DNA from: Sphingobacterium mizutaii
GTDB lineage: Bacteria > Bacteroidota > Bacteroidia > Sphingobacteriales > Sphingobacteriaceae
Direction: 5' to 3'
Assembly: GCF_900187125.1 (NCBI RefSeq)
Contig: NZ_LT906468.1
Location: 434,001-498,000, forward strand
Length of the DNA: 64,000 nucleotides
In this document: piece after piece, positions 24,610-34,000 of the stretch
Position numbering within the stretch: the first letter of the stretch is position 1
Layout: each line of letters starts with the position of its first letter
Made by a program: the position numbers and the translations under genes
Notes under the pieces: generated by a model
Told to the model about the DNA's origin: nothing
Databases searched by the model: none
What the model saw: the letters and a program-made list of their open reading frames with translations, nothing else

Positions 24610-24617
24610 CAAATATA
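24610..24617 (-). promoter_or_regulatory. Probable -7 element of the tRNA-Asp cluster
   Basis: Reads TATATTTG on the minus strand, an exact TAnnTTTG match, 26 bases before the first tRNA. No TTG is seen at -33. Confidence 0.5.
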
Positions 24618-24657
24618 GTGTTTATTTCTATATCTGCTAATATATTTTTGAAAAATC

Positions 24658-25731
24658 TTACTCTACGGCGCCTTCTTTCATCTTTTCTGCATTCTCAGCA
24701 AACTGCAATGCATCTATAATGTCTTGAATATCACCATCCATAATTGCCGGAAGGTTGTACATCGTCAATCCGATGCGGTGCTCCGTTACACGACCTTGTG
24801 GATAGTTATAAGTACGGATTTTTGCCGAACGGTCACCAGTGGAAACCATGGTTTTACGTTTTGCAGCAATATCACCGTGTTTCTTCTGTACTTCTAGCTC
24901 ATAAAGTTTATTACGAAGCATCTCCATCGCCAATTCACGGTTTGCTAACTGCGAACGTTCTACCTGACAAACAACTACGATACCCGATGGTTTGTGGGTC
25001 AACTGAACTTTGGTTTCTACCTTGTTCACGTTCTGTCCACCAGCACCACCTGATCTAGAGGTCTGCATTTCGATATCACCTGGGTTCAACTCCACGTCAA
25101 CCTCTTCTGCCTCTGGTAATACGGCCACTGAAGCTGCAGAAGTGTGGACACGACCCTGAGTTTCTGTATCTGGAACACGCTGTACGCGGTGAACACCTGA
25201 TTCATATTTCAATTGTCCGTATACATCTTCGCCGATTACTTTCAAGATTACCTCTTTATAACCACCTGAAGTTCCTTCCGTTACGTCCATTACTTCGTTT
25301 CTCCAACCTTTGGTTTCAAAGAAACGAGTGTACATACGGTATAAATCGCCGGCAAATAATGCTGCTTCGTCACCGCCTGTACCTCCACGGATCTCGATGA
25401 TGGCGTTCTTAGCATCTTCCGGATCCTTAGGGATCAACATTAAGCGGATTTCCTCTTCTTTTTCCTCTTTTTCAGTATATAAGATATCCAGCTCCTCTTT
25501 TGCCATCTCTCTCAGTTCCTGATCTTTCTCGTTGGCTAGGATATCTTTGTTGGTGTCGATATTGCTGACCATATTTTTGTAAATATGGTATTGCTCAACA
25601 ATTTTGCCCAAGTCTTTGTATTCCTTGTTCAATTTTGCAAAGCGCTTCATGTCGCTGATCGTATCGGGATTGCTTAACTCTCTTTCAACTTCTTCCCAGC
25701 GCTCTTTTATGGCTTGTAGTTTCTCTAACAT
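24658..25731 (-). CDS. prfA: Peptide chain release factor 1
   Basis: RF1 ends translation at UAA and UAG codons on the ribosome. The 357-residue length is normal. The stop-codon recognition tripeptide is Pro187-Asp188-Thr189 in [10 protein letters not shown], the PxT motif that marks RF1 rather than RF2. The GGQ motif that triggers peptide release is at 231-233 in [14 protein letters not shown]. The gene lies upstream of the tRNA-Asp cluster on the same strand, but the cluster has its own promoter element. No hemK/prmC gene is next to it. Confidence 0.97.
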   Translation of the reverse strand: MLEKLQAIKERWEEVERELSNPDTISDMKRFAKLNKEYKDLGKIVEQYHIYKNMVSNIDTNKDILANEKDQELREMAKEELDILYTEKEEKEEEIRLMLIPKDPEDAKNAIIEIRGGTGGDEAALFAGDLYRMYTRFFETKGWRNEVMDVTEGTSGGYKEVILKVIGEDVYGQLKYESGVHRVQRVPDTETQGRVHTSAASVAVLPEAEEVDVELNPGDIEMQTSRSGGAGGQNVNKVETKVQLTHKPSGIVVVCQVERSQLANRELAMEMLRNKLYELEVQKKHGDIAAKRKTMVSTGDRSAKIRTYNYPQGRVTEHRIGLTMYNLPAIMDGDIQDIIDALQFAENAEKMKEGAVE

Positions 25732-25822
25732 AAATTACATCTTGCTTTACCGCAGGGCTTTTGAATACCATACACGGTAATTAATCGACAAAAATAAAGA
25801 TTTTTATGCGCTTTTAAAGATA

Positions 25823-26152
25823 CTAATGCGAAGAAACTGCTTTTAGTCCAACAATTGACCCGATTAAAGTGATAATAAAGAAGATGCGCCAGAAATCTGT
25901 AGGCTCTTTAAAGAAGAAAATACCCATTAAAACAGTACCTACGGCACCGATTCCAGACCATACGGCATAGGCTGTTCCTAGAGAAAGGGTTTGGGTAGCT
26001 TTGATTAACAATCCCATACTGATGGTCACACTGATCAGGAAACCTAAGTACCAAAGGTACATTTCGGCTCCAGTTGCGTCTTTGGCGCGGCCAATACAAT
26101 AGGTGAAAGCGACTTCAAATAAACCACCAATTATTAATATTATCCAATTCAT
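25823..26152 (-). CDS. Small multidrug resistance (SMR) family exporter, SugE/Gdx-like
   Basis: A 109-residue inner-membrane proton-coupled exporter with four helices. The essential glutamate is Glu13 in GGLFEVAF. The fourth-helix and loop sequence GTAYAVWSGIGAVGTV is typical of the family. The SugE/Gdx branch, which exports guanidinium, seems more likely than the EmrE branch, but I cannot settle that by eye. The gene is on the same strand as the Crp/Fnr regulator 70 bases upstream. Confidence 0.88.
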   Translation of the reverse strand: MNWIILIIGGLFEVAFTYCIGRAKDATGAEMYLWYLGFLISVTISMGLLIKATQTLSLGTAYAVWSGIGAVGTVLMGIFFFKEPTDFWRIFFIITLIGSIVGLKAVSSH

Positions 26153-26222
26153 TGCTGTAAATTTTTAATGGCGCAAAGGTCTAGTTTAATTTAGCCAATT
26201 CTTTTTACAATTGTTAAAAATT

Positions 26223-26786
26223 TTACCTTTTTATGCCGCGTATACGGCTCAATGTAACTTGGGAAATACCTAGATAGGAGGCGATATAGCCTAGTTTGAT
26301 GCGGTTGGTGATGTTGGGTGCCTTTTTCAACAGCTCTTCATAACTCTCATAAGAGGATCTGAAAAGCCTTAGCATCAGTCTTTCTTCAATCTTTAAGGCT
26401 TCAAGCTCGGCTAAGCGGCGACCCCAATTGCTGATGGAGGTATGGCTTTGGTAAAGCTCTTGAAGTTTTTGTATAGAAAGACGATATAATTGAGATTTTT
26501 CCAAAGTTTGGATGGTCTCATAGCCAGGTTGCTGATGGATATAGCTGTTCAAGGACATCAAGACTTCACCGGGGAAGGTGAATCCAAGGATGATTTCCTT
26601 TTCAATTTTATGGTAATATATTCTGCAGATGCCATCTTTCTGGAAATAGAGAAAGGGACTGGTTTTGTCCGCATAGATGACTGTCGTGTTTTTGGGGACT
26701 TCAACCAGTTCGCAGATTTCTTCCAATAAGGAAAACTGCTCATCATTCATTGGGTAGATCGAGTTTGCTATTTCTCTGAATTCCAT
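26223..26786 (-). CDS. Crp/Fnr-family transcriptional regulator
   Basis: A 187-residue regulator with an N-terminal cyclic-nucleotide-type beta-barrel (about 20-115, with ICRIYYHKIEKEI and LGFTFPGEVLM) and a C-terminal helix-turn-helix. The chain ends at YLGISQVTLSRIRGIKR, right after the recognition helix, so the wing is missing, as in many Bacteroidota members. No cysteine cluster for an Fnr-type Fe-S centre is present. Its first 19 bases overlap the 3' end of the lpxH-like gene, and an SMR exporter gene follows. It may control the exporter. Confidence 0.88.
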   Translation of the reverse strand: MEFREIANSIYPMNDEQFSLLEEICELVEVPKNTTVIYADKTSPFLYFQKDGICRIYYHKIEKEIILGFTFPGEVLMSLNSYIHQQPGYETIQTLEKSQLYRLSIQKLQELYQSHTSISNWGRRLAELEALKIEERLMLRLFRSSYESYEELLKKAPNITNRIKLGYIASYLGISQVTLSRIRGIKR

Positions 26787-27523
26787 TTTTCAAGTTTAAT
26801 TTCTTGCCCGTCCCAAACAGCATAAGTGTGGTAATTGATCCACTCGCCGAGATTGATGATTCGGCTACTGTTCTTTAATTGAATGTCATAGGGTAGATGT
26901 CGATGTCCAAAGATGAAATAGTCGTAATGCTGTTGCTCAAGGATTTCCTTGGCATAAACGACCAGCCATTCATTCTCCTCACCAAGAAAGCGTTCTTCGG
27001 CATTATTTGAAATACGGCTGTGCTTGGACCAGCGTTGTGCAATCCCGATTCCCAGGTTGGGGTGCAATCTGGCAAATAGCCATTGGCAAAGAGGGCTTCG
27101 AAAAACCTTCTTAAGGAATTTGTATTTGGCGTCTCCGGGTCCCAATCCGTCGCCGTGATGGATATAGATTGATTTCCCATTGAGGTTAATGACTTTCTCA
27201 TTGGAGATAATCTCTGCATTCAGTTCCTCTTTCAGGTATCCGAACATCCACATATCGTGGTTACCCTTAAATAGGGTGATTTTAATGCCTAGATCGGCTA
27301 ATTCGGCCAGCTTGCCCAAGAAACGGATATAGCCTTTAGGGACTACGGTGCTGTATTCGAACCAAAAATCAAAGATATCACCGACCAGATAGAGCTCAGC
27401 AGCATCGCGCTTAATGAAGTCCAGCCAAGTAATAATATGCTGTTCCCTAACCTTGGATTGATCCATAGGATAGGAACCTAAGTGAAAATCTGATGCAAAA
27501 TATATTTTACTGCCTGGGCTCAT
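26768..27523 (-). CDS. lpxH: UDP-2,3-diacylglucosamine diphosphatase (LpxH-like)
   Basis: A 251-residue metallophosphoesterase that probably cleaves UDP-2,3-diacylglucosamine to lipid X in lipid A synthesis. Metal ligands are visible in order: Asp12 and His14 in SDFHLG, Asp49 in VGDIFDFW, Asn88-His89-Asp90 in GNHD, then IHHGDG and the C-terminal GHRH. The start at 27523 is fixed by the conserved KIYFASDFHLG just after it. A good promoter sits so close that the message would be almost leaderless. The gene overlaps the Crp/Fnr gene by 19 bases. Distinguishing LpxH from LpxH2-like relatives needs a search. Confidence 0.88.
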   Translation of the reverse strand: MSPGSKIYFASDFHLGSYPMDQSKVREQHIITWLDFIKRDAAELYLVGDIFDFWFEYSTVVPKGYIRFLGKLAELADLGIKITLFKGNHDMWMFGYLKEELNAEIISNEKVINLNGKSIYIHHGDGLGPGDAKYKFLKKVFRSPLCQWLFARLHPNLGIGIAQRWSKHSRISNNAEERFLGEENEWLVVYAKEILEQQHYDYFIFGHRHLPYDIQLKNSSRIINLGEWINYHTYAVWDGQEIKLEKWNSEK

Positions 27524-27529
27524 TCAGGT

Positions 27530-27560
27530 CAAAACTAGCATAATAATTACGGATTATCAA
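27530..27560 (-). promoter_or_regulatory. Promoter of the lpxH-crp-SMR gene group
   Basis: On the minus strand: TTG (27560-27558), 20 bases, TAGTTTTG (27537-27530). The -7 element ends 7 bases before the ATG, giving a leader of only a few bases. Confidence 0.55.
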
Positions 27561-27632
27561 GACAGGGTAATATTTGGTTTAGTGGAATTAAAACCAATAT
27601 AATGAAGAGAATAGGAAGGATGGAAAAGAAAT

Positions 27633-27680
27633 GAAAAAAGTTTGAACAACAAGTACTGCGATTTCCTTGCTGTCCAAACT
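27633..27680 (-). terminator. Terminator of the SusCD-fasciclin-DUF5007 operon
   Basis: On the minus strand a 15-bp stem with two G-U pairs (27680-27666 with 27653-27639) is followed by CTTTTTTC. It lies 12 bases after the DUF5007 stop. Confidence 0.88.
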
Positions 27681-27691
27681 GATATTATTAA

Positions 27692-28687
27692 CTATTTAAT
27701 CACTGAAACTCTCGTTACGCTAGGTAGTTTTACTTCCACGATGTAAGTACCTTCCATCAACACCCTAAAACCGAATACGGGGTTTACGTTGTTGTTTGGC
27801 AGGCCATCGATGGATGCAAACTTCATCGGGATACGGTAATAATTCAGGTAACTCCAATCGGTTCCATTCTTATCGATCAGCTTTGTCAATGGAAATGGTG
27901 CCACCTCAAAGTCACAGATCAATGCGGTATCCGTTGTGATCACCGGATTGAATTTCACGTGGGATTCAAACATTGGGCGGTCACCTCTTTTTACGATTTC
28001 ACCAGCTTTAGGATTGAATGGCTTTCCGGTTTTATCCACAATTTTTAAGATTACCCTAGCACCTTCGTTTGAAACCTTCTTACTGGTCACCTTAGGAGCA
28101 GTTATTGTGGTAAAAACTTCGGATGCACTGGATCCAGTCGCTGCTTGATAAGTTACCTCAAACATATCTTCAATAGAAGGGTCCACAATCTCAATGGTTG
28201 CCAAGTTTTCGAAAAGCTTGGTGCCGCGCTGATTGGTGAAGTTTACATCAAAGGCATATCGTCCTAATGGAAGGTTTGCCGATGCCCTATTAAAGATCAG
28301 TTGGCCACTGATCTCGTTGAATTCCATGGGAGGTTTTTTCACGTTCTCCCTTTTCTGGTTCAACAGCTCTACGGTAGTGTCGGTTTCCGCATTGAATACC
28401 ATTCCTTGCTTAAACACCAACATTTCGTAATCTGTGAAAAACTCTTTCGGAGCTGCAGCACCTGTTTCGGCATCCCGAAGGTTTAGCAGTTCGAATTTAT
28501 AGGGTGGGGTAGATCCGTCCGCGTTAATGCGGTCAGACATGGTCAGGGACATCCCACGTTTAGCCTGAATGATATTTGATTTATAACGGATATTATCACT
28601 CTGGAATCCATTCTCAATCTTCGAACAGGCTGCCAGTGCTGTTATAACCCCTAGACCAATGACGATCGAATTGATTTTCTTTTTCAT
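27692..28687 (-). CDS. DUF5007-type lipoprotein
   Basis: A 331-residue exported lipoprotein, last of four co-oriented genes. The signal peptide ends ITALAAC, with Cys21 as lipidation site. The sequence looks all-beta, with an N-terminal segment YKSNIIQAKRGMSL and a C-terminal strand-rich region. From its length, context and sequence style I assign it to DUF5007, a Bacteroidota family of unknown function found with SusC/SusD and fasciclin proteins; this is from memory and moderately sure. It probably forms part of the surface complex with the upstream gene products. Confidence 0.75.
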   Translation of the reverse strand: MKKKINSIVIGLGVITALAACSKIENGFQSDNIRYKSNIIQAKRGMSLTMSDRINADGSTPPYKFELLNLRDAETGAAAPKEFFTDYEMLVFKQGMVFNAETDTTVELLNQKRENVKKPPMEFNEISGQLIFNRASANLPLGRYAFDVNFTNQRGTKLFENLATIEIVDPSIEDMFEVTYQAATGSSASEVFTTITAPKVTSKKVSNEGARVILKIVDKTGKPFNPKAGEIVKRGDRPMFESHVKFNPVITTDTALICDFEVAPFPLTKLIDKNGTDWSYLNYYRIPMKFASIDGLPNNNVNPVFGFRVLMEGTYIVEVKLPSVTRVSVIK

Positions 28688-28705
28688 AATTTTTTCAATT
28701 TTAGG

Positions 28706-29386
28706 TTATTGAGCCATTTTACCACGGTTAAAGAATAGCCGGTGGTTGTTGTCTAACACATGAACGATCCCAGTTGTAGTGATTATGCCTGACGTTTGGC
28801 AGTCAAAGGACCTGTCCAATTCATTCTCAGGAATAGCATTACGGTCTGGTTCATCAGCATCTAATGATTTGATGACCTTTGTAAAGTTCAAATAATCAAC
28901 ATAATCCACATAATCGCTGTATTCCCTTGTTCTACGCAATTTGATGTTGAATCTAACGTTCGGAATAGGGCCAAATTTAGAAGTGAAATATTTGTTTTCG
29001 GTGGTCAGGTTTTCCCGATTGATCGCGCCGTCATACACATAGATCATCATGGAATCGCGAAGCTCATTCTTCGGAATGTCAGTAATGCTGAACTTGATGT
29101 TCTCATCACCCACTTCCACAATTTTCTCTTGTTTCTTGGCTGCCACATAATCGCGGATTCCATAGTCAGAAGTGACAAACAGCGTGACTTTTGAATTGAT
29201 GATATCCTTAATGCCGGCATGGTCGATGATCCGGACTAGCGAGTCAAAGCTTCCATGCTCCTTCAGGAAATCATAAGTGGTTTTGTTCACATGTGGATCA
29301 CTTACTCCGCCATCATTCCTGTAATCATCCTTAGAACAGGATGCAGTCAACAACAGGAGGAATAAGATATATAATACATTTTTCAT
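28706..29386 (-). CDS. Fasciclin (FAS1)-domain lipoprotein
   Basis: A 226-residue lipoprotein with signal peptide ending LLTASC (Cys17). A single FAS1 domain spans about 38-220: the N-terminal YDFLKEHGSFDSLVRII, the first conserved block KVTLFVTSDYGIRDYV and the closing GIVHVLDN before the C-terminus. FAS1 domains mediate adhesion or small-molecule binding. The gene lies between susD and the DUF5007 gene, 25 and 18 bases apart, so it is an added surface component of this uptake system. Confidence 0.85.
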   Translation of the reverse strand: MKNVLYILFLLLLTASCSKDDYRNDGGVSDPHVNKTTYDFLKEHGSFDSLVRIIDHAGIKDIINSKVTLFVTSDYGIRDYVAAKKQEKIVEVGDENIKFSITDIPKNELRDSMMIYVYDGAINRENLTTENKYFTSKFGPIPNVRFNIKLRRTREYSDYVDYVDYLNFTKVIKSLDADEPDRNAIPENELDRSFDCQTSGIITTTGIVHVLDNNHRLFFNRGKMAQ

Positions 29387-29411
29387 GATCTAAAATTCTA
29401 ATTGTTAAGTG

Positions 29412-31025
29412 TTATAATTTACCTCTCCAGTAACTTGTTTGCACAAGTTTGTTGTTGTTCTTAAATAGTGCAGGGTTAATTGGCCAGTAGAAACCTTCTT
29501 GTTTAAATCTTGACTCACTCAACCAGCCCACAAAGTTTTTGTATTGGCGAGTACGGATCAAGTCAAACATGATATGTCCTTCCAGGTACATTTCCTTCCC
29601 TCTTTCCAAGGCATATTCATAGAAGACCTCATCATTGGTCAAGGTATTCGCAAGCATAGCCGTTGGATCAGCGCCATTTCTTTTTCTAAATGAATTGATG
29701 ATATCGATAGCTGCACGGGTATTGCCTCTGTACAATGCTATTTCAGCTTTAAGCAACATCATATCGCTTAAACGGAATACAATAATGTTGTTGCTAATAA
29801 AGGCATCCTGTTTTTGTGCAGCATTTCTGTATTTCACATTATGGTATTTGATACAGGTAGGCCTTTCGGTATCAAGATCTGTGAAGTTCTTGCGATATCG
29901 AACATCACCATCATCGATCACTCGAACATCTCCCTCTCTCCATTCCCATTGACCAATGGTTGAGTTCCAATACCAATCCCATACTTTCCCCATCTTATAG
30001 AAATGGTTGCTAAGGTATTCTGAATTCACATAACATCTAGAGTTAGTGCCGTAATACGCGATTTGAGAGGTTCTTAGGAACATATTGGCGATATGCAAGT
30101 TACTGCCTTCCCGAAGATCATCATTGATGGCGATCTCAAAGATCCCTTCTCTAGATTTACCTACAAACGTATTGTAATAGTTAGCGGTATCCGTTAGGCT
30201 ATACATTCCGTTGGCAGTGATCGCATTGATAGCAGCTTCCGCTTTGTCAATATCAGCCATTATCGGTTGGTCCACAGTCACGTTGGTAGTTGTTGCTCTC
30301 CAAAGGTATAAGTGGGCCAGTAAAGCTTGAGCAGAACCCTTATTTGCGGTTACTTTCGCGTCGTTTTGCGAAGTATAATTCCAGTCTAGGAGCTCGATTG
30401 CTTTCAGGCAATCTGCCTCGATCTGTTTCATGACATCCGTTTTTGGGCTTCTAGGTAATTCCTCAGCTGAAATCGGATCTTCATATTCTTGAGTCACCAA
30501 TGGCACATCTCCCCATACCCTGACCATCATGAAATAAGCAAGAGCACGCAAGAAATGAGCTTCGCCCATAACCTTGTTTTTGAATTTATCCGGATTAGCT
30601 ACATCATCCAATAAGGCGTCATCAACTTTAGGCACCCTATTCAAAATAATATTGCTCATCGTGATGGACTTGAAAAACCTACGCCAGTCAGCAAAGGATT
30701 CCACATTATATTGAAAGGTATAATCCCCGTTTTGAATGCCTTCCAATCCATCTCCAGTGTATTGAATGGTGAAATACTGTTTTGCCACAGCATCCCCATA
30801 CATAAAATAGCTTGGACTTGGATTCCAGTTGCCGGTGTTCATCACATTACGCATCAGGGCATAATTGCCGGCCAAAGCGCTGCTCAAGTCCCTTGAACTT
30901 TTCCAAAAGGCCTCAGAATAGGTCGAGTTTACAGGCTCTTCAGTCAGAAAGTCCTTACAGGAAGAAACGAGTAGTATCGCAATAGCAACATTGCACAGTA
31001 CTATATTTTTTATTATTCTTTTCAT
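29412..31025 (-). CDS. RagB/SusD-family lipoprotein (pair 2)
   Basis: A 537-residue surface substrate-binding lipoprotein. The signal peptide ends LLVSSC (Cys23). Characteristic parts are FLTEEPVNSTYSEAFWKSS near the N-terminus, the helical GEAHFLRALAYFMMVRVWGDVP and YEYALERGKEMYLEGHIMFD near the C-terminus. It partners the SusC-type protein encoded 10 bases upstream and is longer than SusD 1 by about 40 residues. Confidence 0.95.
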   Translation of the reverse strand: MKRIIKNIVLCNVAIAILLVSSCKDFLTEEPVNSTYSEAFWKSSRDLSSALAGNYALMRNVMNTGNWNPSPSYFMYGDAVAKQYFTIQYTGDGLEGIQNGDYTFQYNVESFADWRRFFKSITMSNIILNRVPKVDDALLDDVANPDKFKNKVMGEAHFLRALAYFMMVRVWGDVPLVTQEYEDPISAEELPRSPKTDVMKQIEADCLKAIELLDWNYTSQNDAKVTANKGSAQALLAHLYLWRATTTNVTVDQPIMADIDKAEAAINAITANGMYSLTDTANYYNTFVGKSREGIFEIAINDDLREGSNLHIANMFLRTSQIAYYGTNSRCYVNSEYLSNHFYKMGKVWDWYWNSTIGQWEWREGDVRVIDDGDVRYRKNFTDLDTERPTCIKYHNVKYRNAAQKQDAFISNNIIVFRLSDMMLLKAEIALYRGNTRAAIDIINSFRKRNGADPTAMLANTLTNDEVFYEYALERGKEMYLEGHIMFDLIRTRQYKNFVGWLSESRFKQEGFYWPINPALFKNNNKLVQTSYWRGKL

Positions 31026-31035
31026 GTTGATTGCT

Positions 31036-34000
31036 TTATAAGGTTAGTTCTAGACCAATAGTGTATTTCCTAGGAATTGGATACCCAGCTCCATTGTACT
31101 CACCATAAGGATTCACCGCTTCTGCATCAGGCAGTTTCTTAGACTGTTGCCACATCAACACATTGTCCATGATACCAAATACGCGAAGGTTGGATAGCTT
31201 CCAGCTCTTCAAGAGATTCGATGGCAGGTTGTAGGAAACAATAAAGTTCTTCCAACGTACATACGATCCACTCTCTAAGAAGAAGGATTGTGCGGAGGTG
31301 TAATAGTAACGGTAGGTTCCTAGGTCATATTTAGCGTATTCTGCTTGGTCACCTGGATTTCTCCACATGTTCAAGTTCTTGAGGTTAGGAGTGGAGTAGA
31401 AAATAAAATTATTTAACGGATCGCCAGACGTTGAGTTTGAGAACTGATCCGATTCAAATAAATTTAATACATCTCTGTCAAATCCATAATTGAATTGGAA
31501 GGTCAAGGTGAAATCTTTATAAGAGAAGACATTGTTCCACCCGCCGACCCATTTGAAGTTCGGGTCACCCATCGGAATTTTATCTGGATTGATACCGCTA
31601 TTGAAGATATCAATAAAGTAATCGCCATCAAGGTCCTGAAAATAGAAATCTCCCGCATTAAATGTTCCGTTTGAGTTTCTATAGCGTTCTCCAGTATTAG
31701 GGTTGACAGGAATATCATCCATAGTACTGAATACCCCTAGGGTATTGTAGAGATAGAAAGCATTGATCGGACTTCCTACAGAAAGGATATGGGACTTGTC
31801 AAATCGATCTCCGCCCATAACTAAATCCCTGCCTGCATTCGGAAGGTTCATGATCCTGTTTTTTACGTAGGAGATATTGAAATTTGAACGCCATTTAACT
31901 GCTGATTCCCTAGATAATACATCGGCAGAGAATTGAACATCCACACCTGAATTTCGGATACCAACGGAGTTGGTCTTCGCGTAATCATATCCAGTTGTCA
32001 ATGGAAGTTCTACATCAAATAGACCTTCGTAGTTCTCCTTGTTGAAAACATCGATCATCATGGAAAAACGGCCACGCAATAACTCAATATCTAAACCCGC
32101 ATTCCATTGTCTGTTCTTTTGCCAGCTTAGGTTTTTCTGCGCAACACCACTTACAAAGTTAGGCATCACAACCACTTGGCCATTGTAGGAAGAGGAACCA
32201 TTACTACCGGCAAAGCCTCCAGCATTAACGTCGTATAAGTTGTATTGAAGGTAATTACTGGTTGGTAATGCACCTGTAAGTCCATAACTACCTCTTAGTT
32301 TTAACAAGGTCAATACTTCATGGTCTTTCAAGAAATCTTCCTCGGAGATAATCCATCCTACTGATGCAGATGGGAAATAACCCCATTTATTATTCGCTCC
32401 AAATCTGGAAGAACCATCAGCCCGGAATGCTCCTGAGAATAGATATTTGCTATCAAAATCATAGGACACACGAGTCAAATAGGATAGAAGTGAATAGCGC
32501 TGAAGATCAGAATAAGCTCCAATATTGTTCTGCAAGAATCCATTTACTACTTGGATCTGGTCAGATACCCCTTGGCTACCTGATGCTTGCACCATATCGA
32601 TCTTGTTCTTTTCAGCTTCTTGACCTAGAAGGATGCTTAGGCTGTGCTTGTTAAATTGTTTGTTGTAGCTTAATATGTTCGAAATCCTTAATTGGGAATC
32701 GCCGTAAGCTACTGAATAGGAATAGTTTCCTGCGCCACTGGTCAACATGCTAGGACGGTTATAATCCCGTTTCGATTCATTGACAATGTATGCCGATTGT
32801 GAAGTAAAGGTCAATCCAGGTAAGATGACCAAACTTAAATTTAAATTGGTGTTAAAATTGGTGTTTCTGTTAACATCCAGGTTGTCTTCATATTGCCCCA
32901 GCAGGAAATCCGCCCTCTTTTGGGAGAGATTCAATAATGAAGTCGGCATATTGCCGGCACCTAATGCTATTGGACTCACACTATTACCATTTCCTCGATT
33001 CCTAGCATTGTAAGAATAGGATACGATCGGGTTAATGGTCAACCTTTCTTGGATAGCTTTGGTGGCTAGGTTCAGGCGTCCAGAATAACGTTGGAAGCCA
33101 GTGGCCTTAACAATCCCCTCCTCATTGAAGTAGTCTCCACTGAAGCGATATGTCGTTGAGTTTCCACCACCTGATAAGGAAAGGTTAGCATTGTTTACTT
33201 TTCCAGATTGGTAAAACAGGTCTTGCCAATCGGTATGACCATTGAATGCTGGGTTCAAGGAGTCGGTCAATAACTTTGGCAGATTCTTTTGGTCGTTAAT
33301 AGACACTTGGCGTCTGATGATGTCCAATTTCTGTTCCCTTTCAATTCTTCCTAAGGTCACTTCACGCAATTCAGGTCTTTGGGTCATACCGCTATAACCT
33401 GTAATGATGACGCGAGGTTCGCCGCTTCGGCCTTTCTTGGTGGTGATCATCACAACGCCATTTGCTGCCCTTGATCCGTAGATCGCAGCTGCCGATGCAT
33501 CCCTCAATACGTCGATGGACTCAATGTCGTTCGGGTTTAATCCCGCTAGGTAGTTGGTTCCAGTTCCGGTGTTAGGGCTTACGAATTGCTCGGTAGGCTG
33601 TGGAACTCCGTCGATAACATACAATGGGCTACTGATTACATTGTAGTAATCATCCCCAGAATACTGGGTGCTAAGCGCGGATGTACCTCTGACCGACAGG
33701 GTAGGCGATGCTCCAGGGGCTCCTGAAAAGTTCTGGACGTTTACACCAGCTAAGCGACCTTGCAAGAGCATGTCAAAACTTGCTGCTGGTAAATTCTCCA
33801 ATTCCTTTCCAGAAATACTGGAAATAGCTGCTGTTGCCTTCTTTCGCGTTACTGTCTGATAACCGATTACAACAGCTTCTTCTAAAGTACTCGAGGTTTC
33901 TACTAAGATGATGGTCAAGTCATTCTGCGTTACGGTTACTTGCTTGCGCTCATAACCAATCGAAGAGGCCTCAAGCCTCTGTTGTAACTGACCTCCAATA

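Noticed and set aside
24504-24719. 71-codon + strand frame
   Set aside because: It is antisense to a tRNA-Asp gene and prfA. Such frames over tRNA genes are a common false gene call, and the protein has no other support.
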